Positions 10,372-19,815 of a stretch of DNA of 27,655 nucleotides are shown here, in pieces. The stretch spans positions 1 through 27,655 of the forward strand of contig JAUCBJ010002819.1 of assembly GCA_032718475.1 (NCBI GenBank), read 5' to 3'. The DNA comes from Nemertoderma westbladi. Taxonomy: Eukaryota > Xenacoelomorpha > Nemertodermatida > Nemertodermatidae. The position numbers and the translations under genes are program-made. Numbering within the stretch: the first letter of the stretch is position 1; each line of letters starts with the position of its first letter. The notes under the pieces were generated by a model that saw only the letters and a program-made list of their open reading frames with translations, was not told the origin of the DNA and did not search any database.

Positions 10372-10952
10372 TCCTGACACCAGTAAATACAGAAATAGCC
10401 TAAGACAAAACATTTTAGAAAAAACTGCAAACTAAATCAATGAATTTAAGCACAAATTTTGCCAAATCAACGTTTAAGTCACAGGTATCAGAACATTTTC
10501 GCCTACAATATACCGTATATATGTATCAAGTCACCCCATTTTAAAATACACTTTCAAAAAACGGGCACTCCACCCCCAATTCATATGAAAATTTGTAAAT
10601 TTTTTTAGGATCATAATATTCAAACTCATGTATTAGCATCTGTAAAAATAATTTTTGAACAACATTAGGCAGAGGCCTAACCCAAAGTGTAAAAAATTCG
10701 ACCTATATTTTGACATAAAAAAAGTGAATTTTTTAAAAATGCATTTTTGGCTCTAGTGATCACAAATACGAAGCAATGACAAAATTTATTTTACTATTTG
10801 ATAGACAATGTAATCAGACATCTTCTAATATTTCAATTTTTATCATAACATCACGCAATCACCCACTGACCCACAATCCGTTAAAGAAAAAAAGTATAAC
10901 TTGCTGTGTATCAAGTCACCTCAATGTATCAAGTCACCCCGAATTACGGTAC
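10372..10952. repeat. Spacer between N copies with TGTATCAAGTCACC repeats
   Basis: There is no gene. The 14-base phrase TGTATCAAGTCACC occurs three times (about 10519, 10907 and 10923). TACCGTAT near 10511 and TTACGGTA near 10944 form a short inverted pair. This suggests a small MITE of about 440 bp lying at the duplication junction, but no convincing TSD was found. Confidence 0.5.
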
Positions 10953-11240
10953 TGACATACAGAGCTGCAAAGGTAACTTTCCATAACTTAATACATAATA
11001 ATAATAATAATAATATGTATGTATAATATATAAATAAATACCGGTACCGGTATATAATAATTTAATAATAGCTATCTCTCATCTGTCATACAGTACTTCC
11101 TACTTCATCTACCTTTAAGTTTGATTCTCAATGTCCTAACTCCTAACCAGCTACCTAAAGTCCAAAATTGGACTTTTGTAAAGATTTAAAGCTTTATAAA
11201 AACTGGAACAATTGGCTGATTTAAACTAAAGTACAATATT
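10953..11240. repeat. Diverged second copy of the right part of element H
   Basis: It matches about 7590-7905 in order: ACAGAGCTGCAAAGGTAAC, TTTAAGTTTGATTCTCAATG, CCAAAATTGGACTTTTGTAAA and GGAACAATTGGCTGATTT. An AT-rich (TAA)n insert and TACCGGTACCGGTAT sit at about 10995-11053. The match stops at CAATATT, directly followed by N copy 2, so bases equivalent to 7906-8297 are missing. Confidence 0.8.
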
Positions 11241-13326
11241 CAGTAGGGAACACATGCCCGAATTGGCAGCACAGACGCACTGCCATTTTTGAAAAATGCA
11301 CTGCCATATTAGGCAGTTTTACCCTAAATTTCGGATAAAATGTGAATTTTTATCAACTTCCTGCTGGAAGGGCCCCATTTTTATTTCATTGGATGAAAAT
11401 ATGATATATATTGGAGGTAAATACAAAATGTAGTAAGAGTTTCATGGTTGGGTTTTGGAGATATTTGACATTGAAAATTGCAAGTCAAAAACATGCACTG
11501 CCTAAAATGGCAGTTATGGTATTGAATTAATTCCTTCTGTCAGTCTGTCTGACTGTAGGAGAGCTGGAGAGCCTGGCAATGCCAGGCATCCTTCAGAGTG
11601 TATCTATCTCTGTCTGTACTGTATCTGCTAAACAGCCTATCTATCTACAGTATATAAGACTATCCTCCTTTTGAAAGCAATTTATATATTTTATTTTTGT
11701 TGGTTATTCAGTTAACTGGTTAACAATTTACACAGTCACTGACAGGTAATTTATTAATATATTTATTATACTGTATAAAATATTAATATATATGTGGCCA
11801 TTATTACAATATGTATTATAGGCCTATAGTTTGTTATATTAAAAGTTACGGTTCGTTAATGATTAAATTTATGTTTATTGACTGATTGATATGGTAACTG
11901 ATAATTATTGATAGTAAATATTTAGTAATAAAATCATTAGGCCTAATATATATCATATTTAAAAATGTCATATCTTTAAGGGGTATGTACATAAATTTAC
12001 CTCCCCTTGATAAATTTATTGTTAAATAATTTATGGGTGTAGAAAGAAATTTCTTATAAGGCACTGTTTAAGGATTAACTGATAAGGCATTATTTGTTAA
12101 CAAAATACAAATTACTGTATAAAGAAGTCATCATTAGATCATTAGGCCCCTAGTAAGAAATAATTAAATCCAATTTAGATACTAAAAAATAGTCTATATT
12201 TAGATTTACACGTTCACACACAAAATTTATATAATAAACTAGTATTTTGATACAGTATGACTTACCGGCTGACCAGTAATCAAAAATTGATATAAATCAA
12301 TTAATTGTAAATTGATACAGTATTATGTTGGTTTTACAGTAGATGGAAAACGTAAAATATAGATAGAGTGAGCAATGAGTAATACCAACACAAATATAAA
12401 ATAATAATAAAGATAAAGATAATATATTCTAACAAACACATATTGCAACAGTATATTCAGATATTTATTCAAAGCAAAATTTGATACTAATGTTTTGGTG
12501 TACAAGTACAATAGGCTGGCTGTGAGTGGCTGGATAGGTTAAAACGTTAATAGTAAAACATGTAGAGTAAAACAAACAAGTAAAACAAACATAATACTGA
12601 ATATCTACAATATAAAAATATTACAAATTAAAAATTAAAATTAACAAGCTATTATTGCGATAGTATAAATTAAGCTAAAACTGAGATGAGCGTTTATGTT
12701 TACAATAGGCAATAGGAGTACGTAGATTAAAACACATACAAAGTCATACATTCGACAATAGTAACGGATATAGACTGATAGAGAATGCAATACAAACCAA
12801 CATACCATATACAGATATAATATTTACAAATTCAGGAGAAAAATGATCGGGTCTTTCTTTTTCCAACTTTCCCAGTCTACTGGTGTTTCAAACTGTGAAA
12901 AATTGATTTATAAAATCTGTTGAATATTGGTTATTTATAAATATATTGTTTCCATCAGAATTGCTGAATTGTATGTAATGCTGAATGCATTTTCTGATTT
13001 TGCACTGCCATTTTAAGCATTGTACTGCTAGTTCAAACAGTATGCTGCTATATTAAGCAGAACACTGCTATTTTGGGCAGTGCATGCTTTTGACTAGCAA
13101 TTTTCAAAGTCTGATGTCTCTAAAACCCAACTGTGAAAGTCTACCAAATTTTCTATTTACCATGCAATACATATTATATTTTCATCCCATGAAATAAAAA
13201 AGGGGCCCTTCGAGCAGGAAGTTAATAAAAATTGACATTTTATCAGAAATTTAGGCTAAAACTGCCTAATATGGCAGTGCATTTTGCAAAGTCTGCACTG
13301 CCTGTTTGGGCATGTGTTCCCTACTG
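11241..13326. mobile_element. Element N, copy 2 (part of a tandem duplication)
   Basis: It is co-linear with 8298-10371 over its full length (2086 against 2074 bp), with small indels and scattered substitutions. Both ends read CAGTAGGGAACACATGCCC in inverted orientation. CCTGT follows at 13327-13331 and pairs with the CCTGT before copy 1. Together with 10953-11240 this is the second half of a tandem duplication that began inside element H. No frame is supportable; the AT-rich frames at 11846-12064 and 12323-12511 (minus) lack features. Confidence 0.82.
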
Positions 13327-13424
13327 CCTGTCTCACCCAAACGCGCAACGCGCATCTGGTTTGCGGTCATTCGCGCAGGTACGCGTCCGAGTTTTGCAGC
13401 ATGAATTCCAACCTGGAGTGGGTC

Positions 13425-13615
13425 TAACTCTATGTCTGTAGCGTAGGCAGGCAGGTAGGTCAGTAGGTACTGCAGTATAAACTGATAAATGATTACAATT
13501 GCAAAATTTAATGGTCAATCTTTCAATGGTTGGCGCACATTGAATGTCATGGCTGGCGCGCTTTTCGTTTAACCAGAATCCGTGTGGCACGCTTTTTGTC
13601 AATATTCCATATAGG
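13425..13615. mobile_element. Element E, copy 2, right part
   Basis: It continues copy 2 after element G1 and matches 3028-3205: TCTAACTCTATGTCTGTAG, GATAAATGATTACAAT, GGCGCACATTGAATGTCATG and the terminal CCATATAGG. It is followed by GTTAGGCC (13616-13623), the partner of 4660-4667. The left and right parts add up to 1116 bp, against 1117 bp for copy 1. Confidence 0.87.
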
Positions 13616-13623
13616 GTTAGGCC

Positions 13624-14223
13624 TATAGGATCCAATCCCAATGTAACATAATTGAGGTTACGTTCGATTCGTAAAAACTATGTCATATGTCAGCATGTTA
13701 CATTCGATCCTGCCTGATTACGTTCGGTCTGTCACCCCTTGCAGCCTTGACAGTCCTACCGGCAGACTGCAGGACTGGCTACCAGCCACTGCCTGACTGC
13801 AGCACTGGCTGACGGGCAACCCTGCTGCCTGCGCCTGCAGCTGCAACAGCCTGACTGCTACTCTGCAGAGTCTGCACTACCAGCAGACAAGTACAGCAGT
13901 ACAGCTTTATGGTACCGGCTGACCGGTCACTGATCCAGGTACTGTAGGTACCAACTGCTGAACTGGCAACTGTCAGATACTGCTGTATCCTGTACTGAGA
14001 TACCCAGTTACCGTACCGAGCCGATGTAGGCCTAATTAATTCTGTAATTGCTAATCCTTATTGAATTCATCCAAAAATTGCGCCGGATAGCGCGCCGACC
14101 AATTTTTATACGCGCCGCGCGCCGATGCATTTTCGAAAAAAATCTGTTAATATGCTAAAATAGACAGAGCACTGCACGACAAGTAAAAATTAACTGAATT
14201 ACATGAAAATATAACACATGTAC
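13624..14223. other. Unique DNA, no gene seen
   Basis: CTG/CAG-rich low-complexity sequence lies at about 13740-13880 (repeated GCCTGACTGCAG phrases). A short GC-rich patch with GCGCGCCG words lies at 14078-14125. I see no coding frame or RNA gene. Confidence 0.5.
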
Positions 14224-14477
14224 TGTACGGTGGCTGAATTATTGTGTGCCTCTTTATATACTTCTTTTTTTTATGTAATATTTTGTTGTTGTAAATTGTC
14301 TACTGTATATCAAAGTTTTTAGTTAAATTGTTAATTTCTCTACCTTAAACATTATTATTTTTAAGCGGTATTACCGCGGTCAGCCGGTTTAACGGTAATA
14401 CTAAATAATAAGTATCTACCAAAAAGTTGCTTAAAAAAAGTAATAACTAATAAGTGGTAGAATTCAGCCACCGTACA
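14224..14477. mobile_element. 254-bp MITE-like element with 17-bp TIRs
   Basis: TGTACGGTGGCTGAATT (14224-14240) is mirrored exactly at 14461-14477. The interior is AT-rich and non-coding. ACATG-type sequence lies on both sides, but no exact target-site duplication could be fixed, so mobility is inferred only from the inverted ends. Confidence 0.65.
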
Positions 14478-14748
14478 CATGACAGCATGAAAGAAACATG
14501 TACACATGAAAGAAAAGTATAAACAGGCAATTTGGACAATTACGAATATGGAGGGAGAAGATTATGACGTCTTTTTTGACCTACACTCCGCACGGGGTAA
14601 TCTGGTTTTAATCATATAAAAGTTAAATCGGTTAAAATGTTTAAACAATATTTACAATAATACATATACTGTAGATAGGGCACAATCACAATAATATACT
14701 GTAAATAAAGTAACACAAGCTACTACTCTACTACTCTACTACTCTACT

Positions 14749-14840
14749 CTGCGCCTTGATTTATTGCCCTCTGCGCCTTGATTTATTGCCCTTAAAAGGC
14801 GCGTTATAAATAAATTATTATTATTATTATTATTATTATT
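14749..14840. repeat. Tandem 22-mer and (ATT)n tail at the LINE 3' end
   Basis: CTGCGCCTTGATTTATTGCC occurs at 14749 and 14771 as a 22-bp direct duplication. It is followed by AAAAGGCGCGTTATAAATAA and nine or so ATT units. Simple-repeat tails are typical of some LINE 3' ends. On the plus strand the GGCGCGTTATAAATAAATT(ATT)n order also resembles the tail of a separate SINE or LINE, so two tails may abut here. Confidence 0.6.
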
Positions 14841-14874
14841 ACTAGGATCGGCATGCTGCATTGCAGCTGCATTT

Positions 14875-15828
14875 TTAAGAATGCTGTGCCGGCTTATCGA
14901 CAAAATTGCACCACCACAACTCCCTATCACCCATGACATTTGCTAGATCATCCGCATCTTCAAGGCCAGTATCCTTTAAGATGCGTCTCAAGAAAGTCAT
15001 GGGCTGTCCACCATGCTTATTCACTCCATGAGGCTGCCAAAGTACAAGATTATGCACTGGCTGGTCCTCACGGCGAAAGCAATGTCCTGCAAAGCGGAAG
15101 CGATTTTGTACTAGTGTCAAGCTTGGGGGAACCAATGAGACACCTCCAATGTTATATAGTGTCTGGTTGGAGATGTTTGCATTGTACTTGACACAATGAA
15201 CCCGGCGTAGCATTCTTGTGAATGTGCCATCCAGAGATTTGGTGTTCTCAGCAGTTAGAGCCCAGCATGGACTCCCATAGAGGAGTACTGGAACTATTGC
15301 TGCTCTAAATAATCGGACCTTAAGTTTCCGATTAATTCTCGGTGACTTCCAAATCCTGGAAAGGCTATTCAAGGCTGCCCATGCCTTTCCCTTACGTATT
15401 CGAAGGTCCTCACCTGACTTCCGGATCCATGATCCCAGGTAACAGAAGTCATCCACATGTTCAAGCATACCATCTTTTGAGCTTATGCTCATCCGATCAG
15501 AGACTTGCTGAGGACTTTCAAAGTTAACTGTCAAAATTTTGGTCTTTCTGGAGTTAATAAAAAGACCAACACTAGAAGCAGCATGTTCTAATGAGCTGAG
15601 GAGCCGTTGGGCTCCCTCTAGTGATTCTGAGAGTACTCCTAAGTCATCAGCAAAGTCTAGATCAGTTAGGTACTTGGCAGGATTTCCTCGACTTCTGGAG
15701 CCAGTAGGTGGAGTTATCATCACCCCATCATCATTATGATGATCTAAGGACATGCGTAGAACATAGTCAACAACAATTATGAACAAGAATGGTGCAAGTG
15801 TGTCTCCCTGGAGGACGCCCCATAACAC
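14875..15828 (-). pseudogene. LINE reverse transcriptase, C-terminal piece (palm to C-terminus), copy A
   Basis: This 317-codon open frame begins within RT motif B (LWGVLQGDTLAPFLF) and contains the YLTDLDFADDLGVL catalytic box around residues 53-66. The thumb region with WAALNSLSRIWKS and LFRAAIVPVLLYGSPCW follows, then a C-terminal segment with FRFAGHCFRREDQPV and a final VDKPAQHS. It is the longest open frame in the window but only the 3' part of a frame-shifted polyprotein, so it is not a functional gene. The corresponding piece in copy B is truncated and ends in unrelated sequence. Confidence 0.9.
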
Positions 15829-16847
15829 TTCAAATGGTTCTGTGTCACCGTCAACATAACAGTAGAAACAAATGTTGTCGAACCATCGTATACTAATCTG
15901 ATTGCTGCAATAATTTCATCAGGAATCCCATATAATGAAAGTATGCTGAACATACGTGAGCGAGAGACTGAATCAAAGGCCTTGAAGAAGTCAACAAAGA
16001 CAACAGCCAGATGCCTGTCTTTCTTTTTTGATAACTCTTCAATTATCCTTCTAAGTGCCAAAATGGGCTCCATGGTCCCACGACCTTTACGGAACCCATT
16101 CTGATTTCCACGGAGCAGTCTCTCAATGGGATCCCTGATGCGATTTAATATAATTCTATTGTATAGCTTTGCAGCAATCGAGATCAATGAGATTCCCCCG
16201 AAAAGAACCATAGAGTGTTAGGTTGCCCTTCTTGGGAACTGGCACCAACTTATTTGTTTTCATTTCTTGTGGGACTCTTGTTGTTGGGTACATGTCTACT
16301 ATGATGGGATAGATGAGCTTTAAACACTCAGGTATTTTAAAGACCTCAGGGGGAACACCATCTACTCCACTAGCACGATTGGTCTTAATGCTCTTTGCAG
16401 CAGCCTTCACTTCTGCAAAGGAGATATCACCAATGGGAATATCTAGGAGTACAGACTCAGACACTTTTACTTCTATAAAGTTATCAGGCAATACCCTGTC
16501 ATTATTGAGGAGCTTTTCAAAGTAGTCCTTCCAACCATTATTGAGGCGATCGGCTGGTGATTCAGCCTTAACCTTGGTAGTTGGTTGGCTTTTCCGCCCA
16601 GTAAGCAGATTGATCGATTTCCATGCCTAGGATGATTGCCTGCTGTCGTCAGCATCATTGATGGCATCAACCTGTTGGTTTATTAGCTCCTGTAAATTAA
16701 CAGAGTACTGCCTGTTCAGGGACCTACTGTAGATGCAGCCTTAACTGCATTCTTTGCCGCTGTAGTCTGTTTGAGTCGGGACTCTCTCTGCGCCTTGTAG
16801 AGGTCATTTCGGCAAGTAACACAAGCACCTTGTCCCGAAATATAGTG

Positions 16848-16936
16848 TCGTTATATCTCTTTTAAATTACATGCAATCTAATTAAGATTTGTAGAAAAAC
16901 TTGGGGGGGGGGCAGCAGGTACCTAAATAACGACAC
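16848..16936. repeat. Inverted repeat around a poly-G tract in X copy A
   Basis: GTGTCGTTAT and ATAACGACAC are inverted and enclose about 70 bp that include ten consecutive Gs (16903-16912). The equivalent G runs are 13 long at about 21552 and 16 long at about 23593. The tract is therefore length-variable between copies, or its length is an assembly estimate. Confidence 0.7.
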
Positions 16937-17039
16937 AATATTCCAGGACATGGTGTATTTAAGAGTTACGCCGATGACGTTTATGTTTTGGCGTCTTTTT
17001 AGAGTCATTATTCAGTAAATTATTTTCACTTTAAATTAC

Positions 17040-17700
17040 GTCAGTACGACGGTAGGGTAGGACTAAAAACCCAAACGGTTTACGGAGTTATATCAGACTT
17101 TATTTCACAACAGTGTGGATAAAAGATCTGGAAATACGATTTACAAACGGGAAAGAAATATTTAACTTAATTGCTTATTAATTAATTAAGTAAGTAAGTA
17201 GAACCTGAATTGAGGTCCTGATATACGGTGGTACCGGTACAAAGTACTTTCAGTTTCTCACTATAACTCCATAAATCCGTCTGTGGTTACCGTTTAGGTC
17301 AGTTCCAATATTTTGATGATGAAATCGCAACAACGGACTGACGGAGGTTATTTGCCACTATAGGCCTACTGCTATACTATAGCCGCAACGGAGGTTATAT
17401 TTGCCGCAAATGGAGGAAGCAGGGATTTACTGTATAATTGCCATATTGGAATAAAAATAGTATACAACCGAAGATGTCGAATATCCAGTTTCCACATTAC
17501 GGCTATCCGCAAGGTTTACCAGCTGTGTACCATGTAACCTACAGTACTGCATAACGTTTAATTCTTCATAACAATTCTCATTTCTATATATTCTATAATT
17601 CTAATGTTTTATTTACTCAATTCTAGAATACTAATTACGCATAAGTTTTAATTACGGAGAGTTTTAAAAGCTCAACTAAATAATAATTCAATGTGCTGCG
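17040..17700. other. Non-coding part of unit X copy A
   Basis: This sequence is shared with about 23735-24440 apart from small indels. One example is GCATGCCTAGATGTGCT, present near 23933 and 21873 but absent at about 17222. No frame is supportable. It lies upstream of the retroelement protein relic. Confidence 0.6.
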
Positions 17701-18165
17701 TTCGGGGGAGTGAGAGCGGATTTGGTTGCGCGGGGGGTTGAGGGCAAACCAACGTGTGGCGTCGTTTGATATTGCGGTCATTAACGCTGACGCCATCACC
17801 TACACCCTCGCCAACCGGTCAACCGAATCGCTCCTTGAAGAACGTTGCCGCTTCAAAAAGGGCCACTACGCACCACCACACCGTCTGTGAAGACCGGCGG
17901 ATGTCATTTAGTCCGCTAGTGGGTACCGCAGATGGTGTTTGGTGTCCTGAGACCCGCGCCCGCATTAACCACATTACGGAGGCCCTCGTGGCCAAGTTCC
18001 AGTCGATGAGGGAGCGAAGTTTTGCCTGTGTTCTGGGGGGCGTGCGATGCCGCCTTCAGTTTGCTCTGCTGCGGTCGAGTTCCCTGTGCCTTCGAGGGGG
18101 TCGCCGTTCATGGAGAGGGCTTAGTTTCGGGGATGGTGCAGGGCTCCGACTCAATGACGGACATT
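17701..18165 (+). pseudogene. Relic of a retroelement-associated protein C-terminus (X copy A)
   Basis: A GC-rich island in AT-rich surroundings can be read as consecutive conserved blocks in different frames: RADLVARGV, then VASFDVAVINADA and STESLLEE, then RRMSFSPLVG and VRCRLQFALLRSSSLCLRGG. From memory of the family, this order (an RLDV-ARGF block, FFDVRVFNP, FTPLV and a closing RCRLSFSLLRS-CIRG block) is the C-terminal, possibly PD-(D/E)XK-like, part of retroelement proteins common in marine invertebrates. Frame changes lie near 17750 and between 17820 and 17890, so it is broken. The upstream reverse transcriptase is absent. The family is recognised by pattern only and was not searched. 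Confidence 0.6.
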
Positions 18166-18433
18166 GCGACTCAATATGGAGCTTTTGAAAATTATTGAGA
18201 ATTGTGTATTATTGTTATTAAATATTATCTGGTAAATAACTGTATTATTTCTACTATTATTATTATTATATGTAATAATAATAATTTATGTTCTAGAATA
18301 ATGACAAAATTGTTGTATTGAAATTATTAGCTGCTCAGAAATTGAAAAATCCGTCTCTGCAAGCAGGAAGAAAAGTTGTCGAACTATCATCATCCAAATT
18401 TCGTAGCATATGATTTAAATTTGAAAACAATTA

Positions 18434-18453
18434 GGGGGGGGGGGGGGGTGGGG
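18434..18453. repeat. Poly-G tract at the X/K junction
   Basis: Fifteen Gs, a T and four more Gs follow ACAATTA. Element K starts directly afterwards and the G run resumes on its other side (19560-19581). Confidence 0.85.
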
Positions 18454-19562
18454 CCCTAGACTAGCGACTTTACGAATCTGCCAAGATCTATACGGATCAT
18501 GCTATGTGCTTGATTCATCTGCACTGATCATAATACATTGTAAATCTGCTACGATCATAGAATGATCATACAAAATCTTTTAAGAATTTACATATACAAA
18601 ATATTGAAAAAATATTTATTTATTGAATGTATGGTTGCAATTTGTTAAATATCAAAACCATTTTTACATTAAACATTATAATTATTGTCTTGGAAAGTAA
18701 CAACATGGCTATTATATCTGCTACGATCAGACTACGATCAGGATAAGATCAGGCCAGATAATGAGGCTGCCCAAATTTTAAAACACCAGAGGCAGAGGCC
18801 AATGATTATTATTTTTTTGCCGTATTTGACCGACCAGAGTACTCTCTTTCACAGCATTTTACATAAGATTACATATCATACGAAGATCTTTTCAGATCTT
18901 ATCATGATCATATCATGATAATATCAAGTTAGAAATTATCAATCAATAATTAATTATAAATTATCAATTAATAGGTATAGAAACAAAGAAATTTATAAAT
19001 ATACTTCAATATGAATTATCTAATATGGTGGCCAAGTAGTGTAATTATATTAATTTATATGAATCTAATATAAATTTACTGATATTAATGCACAGTTAAA
19101 TTGGCTTATCTTAAAACCAAATTGAAATTTGTTCTGCTTAAATATAATACCATTACCACACAATAGATATACAGATAGGGACAATAGGAAATGTTAGGCA
19201 GTTAGGTGTGTAGGTGTTAGTTGTACAGTAGGATATGTAGGTAAGATGTGAAGTTAGTTCTACATCCCCCACTGCCATATCTCCATAGTAACAATCCACA
19301 GTGCAAACAGCAGAATGCTTCAACTTTTGCTTAATTATTGATTAAGAACTATTAAGATCTTTGCAGAACTTTGTTATATATCATTAATTCTGCAAAGATT
19401 TGCACTGATCTTACGAATCTTACCAATCCTGCAAAGATCTGCACTGATCGTTACCAACCCTGCTAAGATCATAGAGCAAAGGTGCCAAGATCTTACCAAG
19501 ACATACAGTATAAAGATCTTATGCTAAGATCAGTGCAGATTGGTGATGTTGCAAGTCTAGGG
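18454..19562. mobile_element. Element K: 1.1-kb GATC-rich inverted-repeat element inserted in poly-G
   Basis: The left end CCCTAGACTAGC is mirrored with one mismatch by GCAAGTCTAGGG at the right end. The symmetry continues imperfectly through AATCTGC and AAGATCT. By my reading GATC occurs about 19 times, concentrated near both ends in phrases such as TGCCAAGATCT, CTGCACTGATC and CTGCTAAGATC. These may be subterminal transposase-binding repeats (inference). It lies within a G run, so a TSD made of Gs cannot be recognised. No transposase frame is present. The open frame 18685-18918 (plus) is featureless. Confidence 0.7.
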
Positions 19563-19798
19563 GGGGGGGGGGGGGGGGGGGCTCCGACTAACTAAAAATG
19601 GATGTTGTATTAAGTGAGATGGTGTACTTTTTTTTAAATATAGTGTCGTTATGTCTCATCATCCAAATTTCGTAGCATATGATTTAAATTAGAAAACAAT
19701 TAGGGGGGGGGGGGGGGGGGGTGGGGTGTGGGGCTCCGACTAACTAAAAATGGTTGTTGTATTAAGTGAGATGGTGTACTTTTTTAAATATAGCAACT
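19563..19798. repeat. Poly-G-containing tandem unit (~140 bp), right end of X copy A
   Basis: The block from the G run through GCTCCGACTAACTAAAAATG and GTGAGATGGTGTAC to AAATATAG occurs twice head to tail (from about 19563 and from about 19704). The two are joined by TGTCGTTATGTCTCATCATCC and GCATATGATTTAAATT. The joining segment resembles the AAATATAGTGTCGTTAT region at the start of the 16840 and 23530 tracts, which suggests that the unit also formed the left part of X. X copy B has one such unit at its right end. Confidence 0.75.
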
Positions 19799-19815
19799 CC
19801 CAGTAAAAAATCCCC

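Larger units (their letters stand above)
5593..13416. mobile_element. Element G1: DNA transposon with 18-bp perfect TIRs, expanded to 7.8 kb by nested insertions
   Basis: The ends are CCAGGTTGGAATTCATGC (5593-5610) and its exact reverse complement (13399-13416). AGTGGGTC flanks both sides (5585-5592 and 13417-13424), and the uninterrupted sequence GAGTGGGTCTAAC is seen once in E1 near 3023-3035. GCGCACCTG or GCGCAGGTACGC motifs occur near both ends (5616, 5649, 5671, 8257, 8285, 13373), as expected of subterminal binding repeats. Subtracting element H and the N block leaves roughly 0.9 kb of native sequence (5593-6125, 8006-8297, 13327-13416), so the original element was short and non-autonomous. 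No transposase frame is visible. The terminal sequence resembles that of element E, so the two may share a transposase (inference). Confidence 0.87.
14721..16813 (-). mobile_element. LINE (non-LTR retrotransposon), 5'-truncated, copy A
   Basis: It encodes a reverse transcriptase on the minus strand in four successive frame-shifted pieces (about 16670-16473, 16491-16156, 16211-15777, 15828-14875). Visible family motifs in order are ASGVDGVPPEVF, GNQNGFRKGRGT, AVVFVDFFKAFDS (motif A aspartate), GVLQGDTLAPFLF, LDFADDLGVL (catalytic FADD box) and the thumb-side VPVLLYGSPCWALT. The catalytic aspartates are present, but frameshifts near 15810, 16200 and 16480 disable it. No endonuclease domain remains, as expected of 5' truncation. 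The 13-bp TSD AAGTAACACAAGC flanks it (14708-14720 and 16814-16826). The tail has (ATT)n at 14815-14840, a doubled 22-bp phrase and a TAGTAGAG-like run. The RT resembles RTE/I-type LINEs, but the clade is not assigned. Confidence 0.93.
14556..19798. repeat. Repeat unit X, copy A (interrupted by a LINE and by element K)
   Basis: It shares a start (AGAAGATTATGACGTC) and an end (AAATATAGCAACT) with 21301-25265, and both copies diverge abruptly outside these points. The native pieces are 14556-14720, 16827-18453 and 19563-19798. They hold a short inverted repeat around a poly-G tract (GTGTCGTTAT near 16848 and ATAACGACAC near 16927), a GC-rich relic of a retroelement protein (17701-18165), and a poly-G-containing tandem unit at the right end. 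X may be a 5'-truncated retroelement; that class is inferred from the protein relic, not proven. Confidence 0.75.

Noticed and set aside
5593-13416. A 7.8-kb autonomous transposon or giant mobile element with cargo
   Set aside because: The TIRs and TSD are real, but almost all of the length is explained by nested elements and a duplication. No transposase or cargo gene is visible.
14801-14840. tRNA-derived SINE
   Set aside because: The GGCGCGTTATAAATAAATT(ATT)n tail is suggestive, but no A-box or B-box promoter could be recognised, so it was left as part of the LINE tail.
15342-15739. Plus-strand open frames over the LINE
   Set aside because: They are antisense to the reverse transcriptase, recur identically at 22032-22429 for that reason, and have no domains of their own.
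17754-18188. A 144-codon open frame as a separate gene
   Set aside because: Its second half matches the retroelement relic, but its first half is out of frame with the conserved FDVAVINADA block. The counterpart in copy B is broken differently.
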